A stretch of 64,000 nucleotides of DNA from Pseudomonadota bacterium (lineage in GTDB: Bacteria; Pseudomonadota; Alphaproteobacteria; Rhizobiales; Aestuariivirgaceae): positions 58,694 to 122,693 of the forward strand of contig CAUJIO010000004.1 of NCBI GenBank assembly GCA_963205315.1. Reading direction: 5' to 3'. Within the stretch, counting starts at the first letter, position 1, and each line of letters opens with the position of its first letter. Positions 1-8,662 of the stretch are shown here, piece by piece. The translations under genes were made by a program, and so were the position numbers. The notes under the pieces are model-generated. The model saw only the letters and a list, made by a program, of their open reading frames with translations. It did no database searches and was not told the DNA's origin.

Positions 1-2
1 GG

Positions 3-842
3 CCGATTGTTTTCTTTGCAGCTGTGGCACTGGCCGGGATCACCGGCTTCACGCTGTCGGCCGAAGCTGCGATCATCATTTTTGCCGCAATCACAGCACT
101 GCTGGCGGCTGGTGTGGCTCTTATCCTTGGGCGCCAGATGCCAGTCCAGAAGCCTCAGCGGAACACACGTAAAGCATTGAAATGGCGCTGGCGCAGTGAA
201 GCCTGGCACCTCGTGCTCCTGGCCATATTCACCAACTTTTTCGCCGACGTCGGCATACTCGTGGCGGTTCCGTTTCTCAGCAATGCGCAAGTTGCAGTGT
301 TCGGTCTGTGCCTCAAATTGGCACTGCTGGTCGGTTATTTCGTGCAGATCGGCCAGCAGATGGCCGTGCCCGACATGGCCGATGCAAGGCACGCCGGCGA
401 CGTGTCACGGCTTCACAGGGCTGCATGGCGTTCGATCATCACCCCCGCTGCCATTACGGCCATCAGCATGGAGATCATCTATCTCGCCGGTGATCGGCTG
501 CTCACCTTGTTTGGCCCTGAGTTCGCACAGGGGCGGGATGCACTTCTCATCCTGCTCGCGGCCCAGATGCTGCGGGCTCTTGCCGGCCCCAGCGCCCATC
601 TGCTGACCCTGAGCGGCATTCAGAGCATCAATCTTGGCATTGCTGTCTCGTCACTCGTCGTGCTCTTCATTGGCAGTGCGCTCCTGTCGCCACCGTTTGG
701 AATTGAAGGTGCAGCATTGGCCGTGCTGCTGGCCTACGGCTACTGGATCGGCGTCAGTGCCATTGCCCTTCGCTGGTTGAAGGAACCATCAGTCGACGTG
801 GTGTGGCTGGCTGTCTCGCGGCTGCAGACGAGGCCGGCATAG
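3..842 (+). CDS. Polysaccharide flippase-type membrane protein, C-terminal part (5' truncated by window)
   Basis: The frame is open to the left edge, so this is the 3' end of a longer gene; an internal GTG at 24 is probably not the true start. The roughly 275 visible residues are very hydrophobic, with about seven membrane segments and no soluble domain. The pattern resembles the C-terminal half of MATE/Wzx-type exporters that flip lipid-linked saccharides across the inner membrane (family recognition by overall pattern, not by a motif). It ends 13 bp before the convergent stop of the next gene, so it belongs to a cluster lying mostly left of the window. The substrate cannot be inferred. Confidence 0.6.
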   Translation, partial: PIVFFAAVALAGITGFTLSAEAAIIIFAAITALLAAGVALILGRQMPVQKPQRNTRKALKWRWRSEAWHLVLLAIFTNFFADVGILVAVPFLSNAQVAVFGLCLKLALLVGYFVQIGQQMAVPDMADARHAGDVSRLHRAAWRSIITPAAITAISMEIIYLAGDRLLTLFGPEFAQGRDALLILLAAQMLRALAGPSAHLLTLSGIQSINLGIAVSSLVVLFIGSALLSPPFGIEGAALAVLLAYGYWIGVSAIALRWLKEPSVDVVWLAVSRLQTRPA

Positions 843-855
843 ATCGGACATCGCT

Positions 856-2220
856 CTATGAAATGGCCGGCGTTGCGAGGAGCCACAGACCGAAGGTGGT
901 ATAGAGCACCATCAGCGCAGCCAGCGGAGCCTCGAGCTTCATCATGGTGACGCGGTCAAGCCCGGTGTCGGCGGCCATGGCATGCGCTACGACCGTCGCA
1001 ACAACATGTCCGAGCACGACAGAGACCGTCTGCACACTGAAAAGCACCAGCGCCCCAAATGCAGTGTTCTGGAACGATGCGGTGACGTGCATCCCGGCGA
1101 GACCGAGAAGATTTTCTCCTGATCCGAGCGGATCATTGAGTGCCAACACCGTGTATTGAAGGTTCAGAAGCGCATCACCCAGATAATGCGCCAGGTGATA
1201 GGCAATGGAAATGGGAATGAGCGAGAGAACCAGACGTCCGAGCAGATGACCAAGCGCTACAGGCTTTCCGGCCCAGGCCCAACCGGCGCACACCGCACTA
1301 ACATAGACAGCTGCCAGCAGGATGAAGGATCCGAGCAGTCCCAAGGTATTTGGCAACATCACAGCCGTGCGCCCCGGGTAATCCAGCGGGTTGATGCCGA
1401 TCACTGCCAACCAAGCAAAAGTGTTGGCGAGGCCATCAAATGAGATAGAGCTCAATGTGAGCAAGACGAAAAGCATTCCTGCTGCCGGCAAAGGCGCAAG
1501 AGACAGCAGTCCGGCACCAGGGTATGTCCATCCCGCTCCTGTCCGAGGGGCAGTCGCACCCACCTGGGAAAGGAACACAGCGAAGGGATCGGCTTTGCCA
1601 AGCCACGTCTTGTGACCGAATGCCATGATTGCCAGCATGGTACCCGCAACATAGAGCATGACCACCAGCGCAAGGCGCGGCGGATTTTCCGGGCCGGGAT
1701 AGACCAGCTGGAACCATGCGAAGGCCGCGTAAATCAAGAGAGCCGGCCAGTACGCAAGTTGCACAGGAAAAGCCAGCGGCGGCGGAAAAATGCGGGTAAT
1801 CAGGCGCGCTGGTCCGCTGAAGGGATTCAATGTCTGCCAAATATCGCCAAAGAGCGGATGCAGCAGGACAATGATGACCCACCACAAAGTCCAGATCATT
1901 AGCGGCAGAAGATTCTCGGCTGGGTCATGCGGACCGGTAAAGCCGATCGAAACTGCCACACCAAGAATTATGGCGCTGATCACACTGGGGAGCACCGCAT
2001 TGGAGTGCCGCTGCGCCGCGGGCCGAAGCCGAAGGCTGGACGATGAACTCTTCAGCGTTGAAACGACAATGAAAGACACGAGAACCACCAGTGCACCGCT
2101 GAAGATGACATAGCCTGTCGGCAACAGGAGCACGAAGCCACGGGTGGAACTATGGGCCAACGCCGGAAGTGGGGCTGCGATGAGGAGGATTGCCGCAAGC
2201 ACCCACCGCAGCACGCTCAT
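856..2220 (-). CDS. Polytopic membrane protein with signal peptide, last gene of the Liv-type ABC operon
   Basis: 454 residues. An N-terminal signal-like segment ending near PALAHSS is followed by about ten hydrophobic segments. Its ATG overlaps the livF stop by 4 bp (ATGA), so it is translationally coupled to the ABC transporter and is the last gene of that operon. Spacing and motifs such as DIWQTLNPF, FGHKTWL, ADPFAVF and ISFDGLANT recall a membrane protein family often labelled fenitrothion hydrolase in actinobacteria; this comes from memory of the family and is uncertain. A role in metabolising or retaining the imported compound would fit, but nothing in the sequence proves catalysis. It could also be an auxiliary transporter subunit. 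Confidence 0.6.
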   Translation of the reverse strand: MSVLRWVLAAILLIAAPLPALAHSSTRGFVLLLPTGYVIFSGALVVLVSFIVVSTLKSSSSSLRLRPAAQRHSNAVLPSVISAIILGVAVSIGFTGPHDPAENLLPLMIWTLWWVIIVLLHPLFGDIWQTLNPFSGPARLITRIFPPPLAFPVQLAYWPALLIYAAFAWFQLVYPGPENPPRLALVVMLYVAGTMLAIMAFGHKTWLGKADPFAVFLSQVGATAPRTGAGWTYPGAGLLSLAPLPAAGMLFVLLTLSSISFDGLANTFAWLAVIGINPLDYPGRTAVMLPNTLGLLGSFILLAAVYVSAVCAGWAWAGKPVALGHLLGRLVLSLIPISIAYHLAHYLGDALLNLQYTVLALNDPLGSGENLLGLAGMHVTASFQNTAFGALVLFSVQTVSVVLGHVVATVVAHAMAADTGLDRVTMMKLEAPLAALMVLYTTFGLWLLATPAIS

Positions 2221-2918
2221 CCGCCGATTCCGACATATTTGTCGATTGCGTGGCGATTGCGGCCCAGCTCCTCGACACTCATGGTCGCTGTGACACGGCC
2301 GTTCTCGACGAAGGCCACCCGTGTGGCGACAGGCAGTACAGCGTCCACACGCTGTTCCACGAGAATGACCGTCACCCCATGGTCTTTGAGATCGAGAACC
2401 GATTGACGAATGCGCGCGATCATGGCGGGACTCAATCCCTCCGTCGGCTCGTCAAGCAGCAACAGCTTCGGATTGACGCACAGGGCGCGCGCCATCGCCA
2501 GCATCTGCTGCTCGCCGCCACTGAGAGTGCCGGACTGCTGCTTCAGGCGGTCCTTCAGGATCGGGAAAACCGTCAAGACATGGTCCAACACCTCGGGCCC
2601 TGCGTTGCGCGTCATCAGCCCGATCTTCAGGTTCTCCAGGACGGTGAGCTCTGAGAAAAGCCGGCGGCCCTGAGGAACATATCCAATGCCATGGCGGGGA
2701 ACGTCATGAGCGGCCAGCTTCGTGAGATCAACGCCATCTAGAACGATGTGGCCGGACCGCACCCGGACAAGCCCCATGATGGCTTTGAGCGCCGTGGTCT
2801 TGCCCGCGCCGTTGCGGCCGAGCAGGCAGAGAATCTCTCCGGCTTCAAGCCTCAACGACAGCGAACGCAAGACCTGTGCTGCACCATAAAAACAGTCGAT
2901 GCTCTGGACATCAAGCAT
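2217..2918 (-). CDS. livF: ABC transporter ATP-binding protein, LivF type
   Basis: Cytoplasmic ATPase of a hydrophobic amino acid/amide (HAAT) importer. With the start at 2918 the protein is 233 residues and begins MLDVQSIDCFYG, the normal LivF N terminus; upstream in-frame codons would add a basic tail inside livG. Walker A is GRNGAGKTT, the signature is LSGGEQQ and Walker B is LLLLDEPTEGLSP. The start overlaps the livG stop by 8 bp and the stop overlaps the downstream membrane-protein start by 4 bp, so the operon is tightly coupled. Substrate specificity is set by the binding protein and is not known. Confidence 0.93.
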   Translation of the reverse strand: MLDVQSIDCFYGAAQVLRSLSLRLEAGEILCLLGRNGAGKTTALKAIMGLVRVRSGHIVLDGVDLTKLAAHDVPRHGIGYVPQGRRLFSELTVLENLKIGLMTRNAGPEVLDHVLTVFPILKDRLKQQSGTLSGGEQQMLAMARALCVNPKLLLLDEPTEGLSPAMIARIRQSVLDLKDHGVTVILVEQRVDAVLPVATRVAFVENGRVTATMSVEELGRNRHAIDKYVGIGG

Positions 2919-3621
2919 CGGCAGTACCCAGGTAGGCGGCCTGCACTGCAGGATTGGCGCGGATCGCCTCCGGCGTGCCCTCAGCAAGGATCGAGCCCCG
3001 GTCCAGTACCGTAATGCGATGGGCGAGGCTCATGACGACCGGCATGTTGTGTTCGATCAGCAACACAGTGGCGCGTTTCGAGAGTGTGCGGACGAGTTCG
3101 ATGAAATTGTCTATTTCGCCGTCCGATAAGCCTTGTGTTGGTTCATCGAGAATGAGCAACTTCGGACGCAGGGCAAGGCCCATGGCCACTTCCAGGAGGC
3201 GTTGATGGCCGTAGGCCAGGGTGCCTGCGACCTGAGAGGCGCGATCTCCCAGGCCAACCTGTTCAAGGCAGGATCGCGTGTCCGTGGTGCCACGTTGATG
3301 GGAGGCCAAGTCGACATTCTCCGCCACAGTCAGCTTGGCATAGATGCTGGTGATCTGGAACGTATAGGCGATGCCAAGCCTGACACGCCTGAATGCCGGA
3401 AGGTGCGAGATGTCAGCGCCTTCAAACAAGATGGTTCCGGCGCTTGGAGCCACGCGGCCCGATATGAGGCCAACGAAGGTGGTCTTGCCGGCACCATTGG
3501 GGCCGATGACAGCGCGGATCTCGCCGGCCTCGAGCGTGAAGTCGACATCGGTCACGGCTTTCAATCCGCCGAAGTTGCGCGACAGGCCTCGTGTTTCAAG
3601 GATCGCCGTCACGGCAGCCAC
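2911..3621 (-). CDS. livG: ABC transporter ATP-binding protein, LivG type
   Basis: Second nucleotide-binding subunit of the HAAT importer, 236 residues, slightly shorter than typical LivG proteins. It shows Walker A GPNGAGKTT, the LivG-type signature LAYGHQRLLEVA in place of LSGGQ, and Walker B LLILDEPTQGLS, followed by an H-loop in VLLIEHNM. The ATG at 3621 lies inside the 3' end of livM (13-bp overlap). It pairs with LivF on the cytoplasmic face of the LivH/LivM channel. Confidence 0.92.
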   Translation of the reverse strand: MAAVTAILETRGLSRNFGGLKAVTDVDFTLEAGEIRAVIGPNGAGKTTFVGLISGRVAPSAGTILFEGADISHLPAFRRVRLGIAYTFQITSIYAKLTVAENVDLASHQRGTTDTRSCLEQVGLGDRASQVAGTLAYGHQRLLEVAMGLALRPKLLILDEPTQGLSDGEIDNFIELVRTLSKRATVLLIEHNMPVVMSLAHRITVLDRGSILAEGTPEAIRANPAVQAAYLGTADA

Positions 3622-4559
3622 TTCAGGTAGCGCTGGCGGATGCTGCCGAGAATGCCTTTCGGAAAAAACAGTACCAGAGCAATCAACACGGCGCCGGTTA
3701 TCAGCAGGCTGACGTTGGTGAAGCCTGAGGCGAAATCAACAAGCAGGAACATCACACCGGTCCCCAGCATCGGTCCAAGTGTTGTCGATGCGCCGCCCAG
3801 CAATGTCCACAGCAGCGGATGGATCGAATACTGAATCGAGGCAAGCGTCGAGCCGGCATAGGCGAACATCAGGGCATATGTGGCCCCGGACACGGCGGAG
3901 AGCGTGCCTGAGATGACGAACGCAATGAATTTATAGCGCGCCACGTCATAGCCGAGCATCGCAGTACGGTCTTCATTCTCGCGGATCGCCACCAGCACAT
4001 GCCCGAACCGCGAGCGCACCAGAACAAGGATAAGCGCAACCAGAATCGCTAGCAGCGCAAGTGCCAGATTGTAGCGCAAGAGCGGATCCGTCAGATCGAT
4101 TGTCCGGCCAAGAAACGAGAAAATCCGGATTGTGTCGAGTATGACGATCCCTTCATCGCCGCGCGTATAGTCACCAAAATACAGGACGGTGAGGAAGGCG
4201 GCCTGCGAAAACATCAGTGTCACGATCATGAAGCCAACTCCCCTGGCCCGAAGCACAATCACTCCCATGATGGACGAGACAACAACACCAATCAGAGTGG
4301 CAGCGAGGAAGGCCTCGGGCACAGAGAGACCGGCGCGCGTGGTACCAATGGCGGCGGCGTAGAGTCCGGTTGCAAAAAACATGGCATGACCAAGACTGAG
4401 AAGGCCGCTGTAGCCGAACAGCAGATTGTAGCCGGAGGCATAGACGGCAAGCACCATGATGCGGGTAAGCGTGAGTATCACATAATCGCTGGCGATGAAT
4501 TGCAATGCGAAGAGCAAGAGCAGAACCGCCAGATGCAGCAAGACAATGCGGGCCGTCAT
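3609..4559 (-). CDS. livM: ABC transporter permease, LivM type
   Basis: 316-residue inner-membrane permease with about eight to nine hydrophobic segments. It carries the LivM hallmark YNLLFGYSGLLSLGHAMFF near residues 44-62 and a cytoplasmic coupling region around AIRENEDRTAMLGYDVARYK, which contacts the ATPases. Length is normal for LivM. It overlaps livH by 4 bp upstream and livG by 13 bp downstream, consistent with one transcript. Confidence 0.92.
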   Translation of the reverse strand: MTARIVLLHLAVLLLLFALQFIASDYVILTLTRIMVLAVYASGYNLLFGYSGLLSLGHAMFFATGLYAAAIGTTRAGLSVPEAFLAATLIGVVVSSIMGVIVLRARGVGFMIVTLMFSQAAFLTVLYFGDYTRGDEGIVILDTIRIFSFLGRTIDLTDPLLRYNLALALLAILVALILVLVRSRFGHVLVAIRENEDRTAMLGYDVARYKFIAFVISGTLSAVSGATYALMFAYAGSTLASIQYSIHPLLWTLLGGASTTLGPMLGTGVMFLLVDFASGFTNVSLLITGAVLIALVLFFPKGILGSIRQRYLKWLP

Positions 4560-5437
4560 CGCGTCTCCGCACCGAAAAGTCCCTGTGGCCGCACAACGAG
4601 AACGAACGCAACGGCAAGCGTTGAGATGATGGAGGCCAGCGTCGGCGAGAAAAACACCGAAATAACGCCATCGGTCATGCCGATCATGAAGGCAGCGATG
4701 ACGCTGCCCTTGATCGACCCCAGGCCACCGATGATGACAACGATGAAACTCATCAGGAGCGGGTCAAGCCCCATGAGATAGTGCGCCTGCTGAATTGGCA
4801 CGATCAGCACGGCGGCAACGGCAACAAGGGCCGCCCCGGCAACGAATACGACAGAATAGACAGTGTTGACCGGAATGCCGAAAGCAGTCGCCGTTTCGCG
4901 GTCGAACTGCGTTACCCGCATGATGAGACCGAAACGGGTGCGGGACAGGACCCACCAGACGCCGAGCAGGACCGCACCTGAAGCCACAACGACAAAGAGC
5001 TTGTAACCGGAATAGCCAAACCATGGAAAAACGATGCGATAGCTGAAGGGCGCGGCCACAGGTTTGGCATCGGCACCGAAAAATGTGAGGGCCATCTGCT
5101 GGATCACAAAAAGCAGGCCGATCGTCGCCACGATGGTAGCTTCGGGATCATAGTTGATACGGCGGAGCAGGAGCCGCTCGGTCAGGAAGGCCAATGCGCC
5201 AACAGCAGCCGGGGCAACAATGAAGGCTGCAATGAAACCGGCGAATGGGCCACCCGGCATCATCTTTGCCGTCCACCAGGCCAGCATGGCTCCCAGCATG
5301 AAGAATTCGCCGTGTGCAACATTTACAACGCGCATCACGCCGAACACCAGCGACAGGCCAAGCGCCGACAGCGCCAACACAGCCGCGGCGACGGTACCTT
5401 CAAGAACGGCCAGCAGAAGATGCGGAAGGAATGACAA
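4556..5437 (-). CDS. livH: ABC transporter permease, LivH type
   Basis: 293-residue inner-membrane permease. The N-terminal region LSLVFGVMRVVNVAHGEFFM is characteristic of LivH/UrtB permeases, and the motif VIIGGLGSIKGSVIAAFMIG lies in the C-terminal half. About eight membrane segments are visible. It follows the binding-protein gene after an 80-bp gap that contains a strong hairpin, and overlaps livM by 4 bp. It forms the heterodimeric channel with LivM. Confidence 0.92.
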   Translation of the reverse strand: MSFLPHLLLAVLEGTVAAAVLALSALGLSLVFGVMRVVNVAHGEFFMLGAMLAWWTAKMMPGGPFAGFIAAFIVAPAAVGALAFLTERLLLRRINYDPEATIVATIGLLFVIQQMALTFFGADAKPVAAPFSYRIVFPWFGYSGYKLFVVVASGAVLLGVWWVLSRTRFGLIMRVTQFDRETATAFGIPVNTVYSVVFVAGAALVAVAAVLIVPIQQAHYLMGLDPLLMSFIVVIIGGLGSIKGSVIAAFMIGMTDGVISVFFSPTLASIISTLAVAFVLVVRPQGLFGAETR

Positions 5438-5463
5438 TGTAAGATTGCTCTCGATGTACTCTT

Positions 5464-5503
5464 CTTTCCCGTCATTCCGGCAATCGCCCGAATGACGGGA
5501 AAG
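5464..5503 (-). other. Intercistronic hairpin between the binding-protein gene and livH
   Basis: A perfect 14-bp inverted repeat, CTTTCCCGTCATTC at 5464-5477 and GAATGACGGGAAAG at 5490-5503, with a 12-base loop. It lies 14 bp from the binding-protein stop codon and about 27 bp upstream of livH. No long T-tract follows it on the minus strand, so a partial terminator or an mRNA 3'-end stabiliser is more likely than a full terminator. Such hairpins commonly allow excess binding protein over permease. The arm also resembles GTCATTCC-type palindromes common in alphaproteobacteria. Confidence 0.7.
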
Positions 5504-5517
5504 GGGTACTGGTCAGA

Positions 5518-6819
5518 TCAGAGCGCCATCTTCGTATAATCAGCTTCAGGTTCGTAGAGGCCTTCCTCGATTGTGGTCCGATAGACCACATCCGCGACGC
5601 CGCCCTTGACTTGCGTGATATTCTGGTGACCGAAGCTCTGGTGGATCTTGCCGTTGAAGATCTTGTCGCCCTGCGGATGCTCGTTGCCCTCGGCAATCGC
5701 GGTAATGGCTTCGGTCGCCTCGATCAATTTGGCCTTGTCCGCAGGGCCCTGGTAACCCGCGGCCTCCATGGCGTTCTTCAATGTGTACAGCGTTTCCCAG
5801 CACCCGAACATATGGGAATAGGTCGAAATGTCGGCTGCATCCGAGGTGCTGGCGCCATTGGCATCGACGCCGACCTTGCTGCGGTAGAAGGTGTCGTGGG
5901 CCTTTGGCGCCGCGCCGGCAAAACGCGGATAGGCCTCCCAGAGATAGGATCCCTCGAGGAACTCAAGCCCCGGGCTCTTCAGGTCGACGGCTTCGAGACT
6001 GTCGATAAAACCGAAGAGGGCAGGATGCTGCGAGCCGAAATGCTCACCCAGTTCCTTGACGAAGGTGAGAACGGCAGGGCCAACCATGACATGGTAGATC
6101 ACGTCGGTATCGGCTGGAATCTGCGGGAAGTAGCGGGTGAAGGAGGATTCGGTTGGCGGAATCGGGATCAGGGCATTGACCTCGCCGCCCTGCGCCTTGA
6201 TGGCGGCAGAGAAATAGTCGCGGTGATCATAGCCGAAGGCGAAATCCGGATAGATCATGCAGACCTTTTTTCCGAGGTTCTTGGCAATCCACGGGGCCAG
6301 CGAAATGACCTGGCTCTTCACGTCCGTGATACCGGGCTGGAACGTGTAGCGGTTGAGCGCACCCGATGCCACATGATGGCCTTCTGACACCACGTAATAG
6401 GGCAACTTCAGCTCGCCGGCCCGCGGCGCAGACCCCATCACCACGTGACTGAACAAGGTGCCGAAACCGACATCGCACTTGTGCTGGGTGGCGAACTTCT
6501 CAACCACCTCAGCTCCACGGCCTGGATCCGTTCCGTCATCCTCAGCGATGATCTCGACCGGACGGCCATTGATGCCGCCCTGCTCGTTGATCAGCGCCAC
6601 GGCAGCATTGGTCGTGCGCTCGTACCAACGGCCATAGGCAGCGCCGATCCCGGTGCGGTGAACCTGGAAGCCGATGCGGATCGGTTCCGAGGAGGCGGCC
6701 TGCGCATAGCGCACGAATCCTGGTCCCGCTGCGAAACCTGTCGCGGCCGCTGCGGCCTTCAACATGTTGCGGCGGGTGATCCCGGACATGGCCGGTACGG
6801 TCAACTTGGACTGTTCCAT
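5518..6819 (-). CDS. Periplasmic substrate-binding protein of HAAT-type ABC transporter
   Basis: 433 residues from the ATG at 6819, chosen because AGGAG lies just upstream; longer in-frame starts have no such signal. The N terminus carries a twin-arginine motif (TRRNMLK) followed by a hydrophobic A-rich stretch and a cleavage-like AQAASS, so Tat export is likely, as for many Liv-type binding proteins. The mature part begins IRIGFQVHRTGIGAAYG and shows the type I periplasmic-binding fold pattern (Peripla_BP_6), with ALINEQGGINGRPVEIIAED near residue 75. It is the promoter-proximal gene of the livHMGF-like operon. The ligand is unknown: amino acid, amide or urea-like compounds are all possible. 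Confidence 0.88.
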   Translation of the reverse strand: MEQSKLTVPAMSGITRRNMLKAAAAATGFAAGPGFVRYAQAASSEPIRIGFQVHRTGIGAAYGRWYERTTNAAVALINEQGGINGRPVEIIAEDDGTDPGRGAEVVEKFATQHKCDVGFGTLFSHVVMGSAPRAGELKLPYYVVSEGHHVASGALNRYTFQPGITDVKSQVISLAPWIAKNLGKKVCMIYPDFAFGYDHRDYFSAAIKAQGGEVNALIPIPPTESSFTRYFPQIPADTDVIYHVMVGPAVLTFVKELGEHFGSQHPALFGFIDSLEAVDLKSPGLEFLEGSYLWEAYPRFAGAAPKAHDTFYRSKVGVDANGASTSDAADISTYSHMFGCWETLYTLKNAMEAAGYQGPADKAKLIEATEAITAIAEGNEHPQGDKIFNGKIHQSFGHQNITQVKGGVADVVYRTTIEEGLYEPEADYTKMAL

Positions 6820-6986
6820 CTGACGTCTCCTGCTCCTGTTTGCCGCTGTTTTGTGTTTGCCAGGCGATTTTCCCGGATCGGATATGCGGCACGTGACCAG
6901 AGGGATCATAGCAAAATCATCGCCGCTGAACAGTGGCCAGCGGTGCCGGTTTGCAATGTCGGCTTCGAATTGTTAGTTTCTCCGCC

Positions 6987-8660
6987 GTGTCCGAATTCAT
7001 TTCGAATCTGCGAGAGCGCTCGCTGCTGACCGACGAGCAGGTTCAACGCCTGCTGAAAGCCACAACGGCCGCCGGTGTGAGCGACGTGCGGCGCATCCTG
7101 CAATCGGGTTACATTGACCAATTGGCGCTTGCGACCGAACTGGCACGTTATTTCGGGATTCGGCAGATCGATGAAACCGAGTGGCCTTCGGATGAAGTCC
7201 TCCCAGACCGGATCTCGCGCCGCTTCATCCGCGAGCACCATGTACTGCCGCTTGTGGCCGATGACTCAAGTCTCACAGTTGCCGTGAGCGACCCAACCGA
7301 CACGGCAGTCCTGGATTCCCTGCGGATCGCCAGCGAACGCCACATCGAACTCCGGCTTGCCACAGACAGCCAGATCATGTCGCGCATCGAAGCGCTGATC
7401 GAAAAGCGCACCGGCAGCCTGATCACGGCGCAGGGCGACAGCAACGGGCTGTCCGAGGAGGATGAGGCACACCTCAAGGATCTTGCCCTCGATGCCCCGG
7501 TCATCGATCTCGTCAATCGCCTGTTCCGTGAGGCTTCGGCGGCGCGAGCAACCGACCTTCACGTCGAGCCTGCCCGCGGCCGTGTGCTGGTGCGGCGCCG
7601 TGTCGACGGGTTGATGCAGGAAGCGGCTTCACTGCCGCCGGAACTTGGACGCGCTGCGGTTTCCCGCATCAAGATCCTGACAGGCCTCAACATCGCCGAA
7701 CGGCGGCTGCCTCAAGACGGCCGCGCGAGGGTCCGCGCCGGTGAACGCGAACATGACATCCGCGTCGCCACCATGCCGACGATCCACGGCGAGAGTGTCG
7801 CGATCCGCTTTCTGCACGCCACCAACCAGACGCCGGACATCAACGCGCTGGGCCTGGAACCGAAGCAGTTGGAACTGCTCAAGGCTCAGGCAAATCACGA
7901 CAATGGCATGATCATCGTCACCGGCCCCACTGGCAGCGGCAAGACGACGACGTTGGCCGCGGTCCTCGAATTTCTCAATGATCCGACCCTCAGGCTCGTC
8001 ACCATCGAAGATCCGGTCGAGTATCAGATCGAGGGCGTCAACCAGATCCAGATCCGGCCCGATATCGGACTAACCTTTGCAACGACGTTGCGTTCGCTGC
8101 TGCGTCTCGATCCCGACATCATCATGGTCGGGGAAATGCGCGATAGCGAGACCGCCAAGATCGGTGTCAATTCGGCCCTCACCGGCCATCTCGTATTGAC
8201 GACGCTTCACACCAATTCCGCCGCTGGCGCCATCACCCGCCTGATCGACCTCGGTGTTCAGGCCTTCCTCATCGCCTCGACGTTGCGTTGCGTCGTGGCG
8301 CAAAGGCTGGTGCGCCGGCTGTGCCAGACCTGCCGCGAGCCGCACGAGGTGAGCGAAGAATTCGTGCATGAAATCCCGGCGGAGGCAGCACGCCGCCACA
8401 AGGGACCGGCACGGATGTGGAAGCCGAAAGGCTGCGAGCATTGCAATGGCACCGGTTTTCTGGGCCGGGCCGCAATCTTCGAAATCCTTGCAATTGACGA
8501 GGAATTGCGCCGGCTGATCAAGCCGGACATCAGTTCGGATATCATCGCCAGGCAGGCCATCGCCAATGGCATGGTGACCATGCTGGGCGACGGGTTCGCC
8601 AAATGCCTGGACGGCGTCACCACGATCGAAGAGATCGGCCGCGTGACGTCGGAAGACTGA
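6987..8660 (+). CDS. gspE: Type II secretion ATPase GspE
   Basis: Cytoplasmic hexameric ATPase powering pseudopilus assembly. An N-terminal GspE/MshEN-type domain is followed by the ATPase core: Walker A GPTGSGKTT near residue 313, Walker B DPDIIMVGEMRD, and a His-box region TGHLVLTTLHTNSA. The C-terminal zinc-binding cysteines CQTC and CEHC are present. The start is uncertain: GTG at 6987 (557 residues) or GTG at 6933 (575 residues); neither has a clear Shine-Dalgarno site. It is the first gene of gspE-F-G-H-I-J-K-L-M-C and is followed after 2 bp by gspF. Confidence 0.95.
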   Translation: MSEFISNLRERSLLTDEQVQRLLKATTAAGVSDVRRILQSGYIDQLALATELARYFGIRQIDETEWPSDEVLPDRISRRFIREHHVLPLVADDSSLTVAVSDPTDTAVLDSLRIASERHIELRLATDSQIMSRIEALIEKRTGSLITAQGDSNGLSEEDEAHLKDLALDAPVIDLVNRLFREASAARATDLHVEPARGRVLVRRRVDGLMQEAASLPPELGRAAVSRIKILTGLNIAERRLPQDGRARVRAGEREHDIRVATMPTIHGESVAIRFLHATNQTPDINALGLEPKQLELLKAQANHDNGMIIVTGPTGSGKTTTLAAVLEFLNDPTLRLVTIEDPVEYQIEGVNQIQIRPDIGLTFATTLRSLLRLDPDIIMVGEMRDSETAKIGVNSALTGHLVLTTLHTNSAAGAITRLIDLGVQAFLIASTLRCVVAQRLVRRLCQTCREPHEVSEEFVHEIPAEAARRHKGPARMWKPKGCEHCNGTGFLGRAAIFEILAIDEELRRLIKPDISSDIIARQAIANGMVTMLGDGFAKCLDGVTTIEEIGRVTSED

Positions 8661-8662
8661 GG

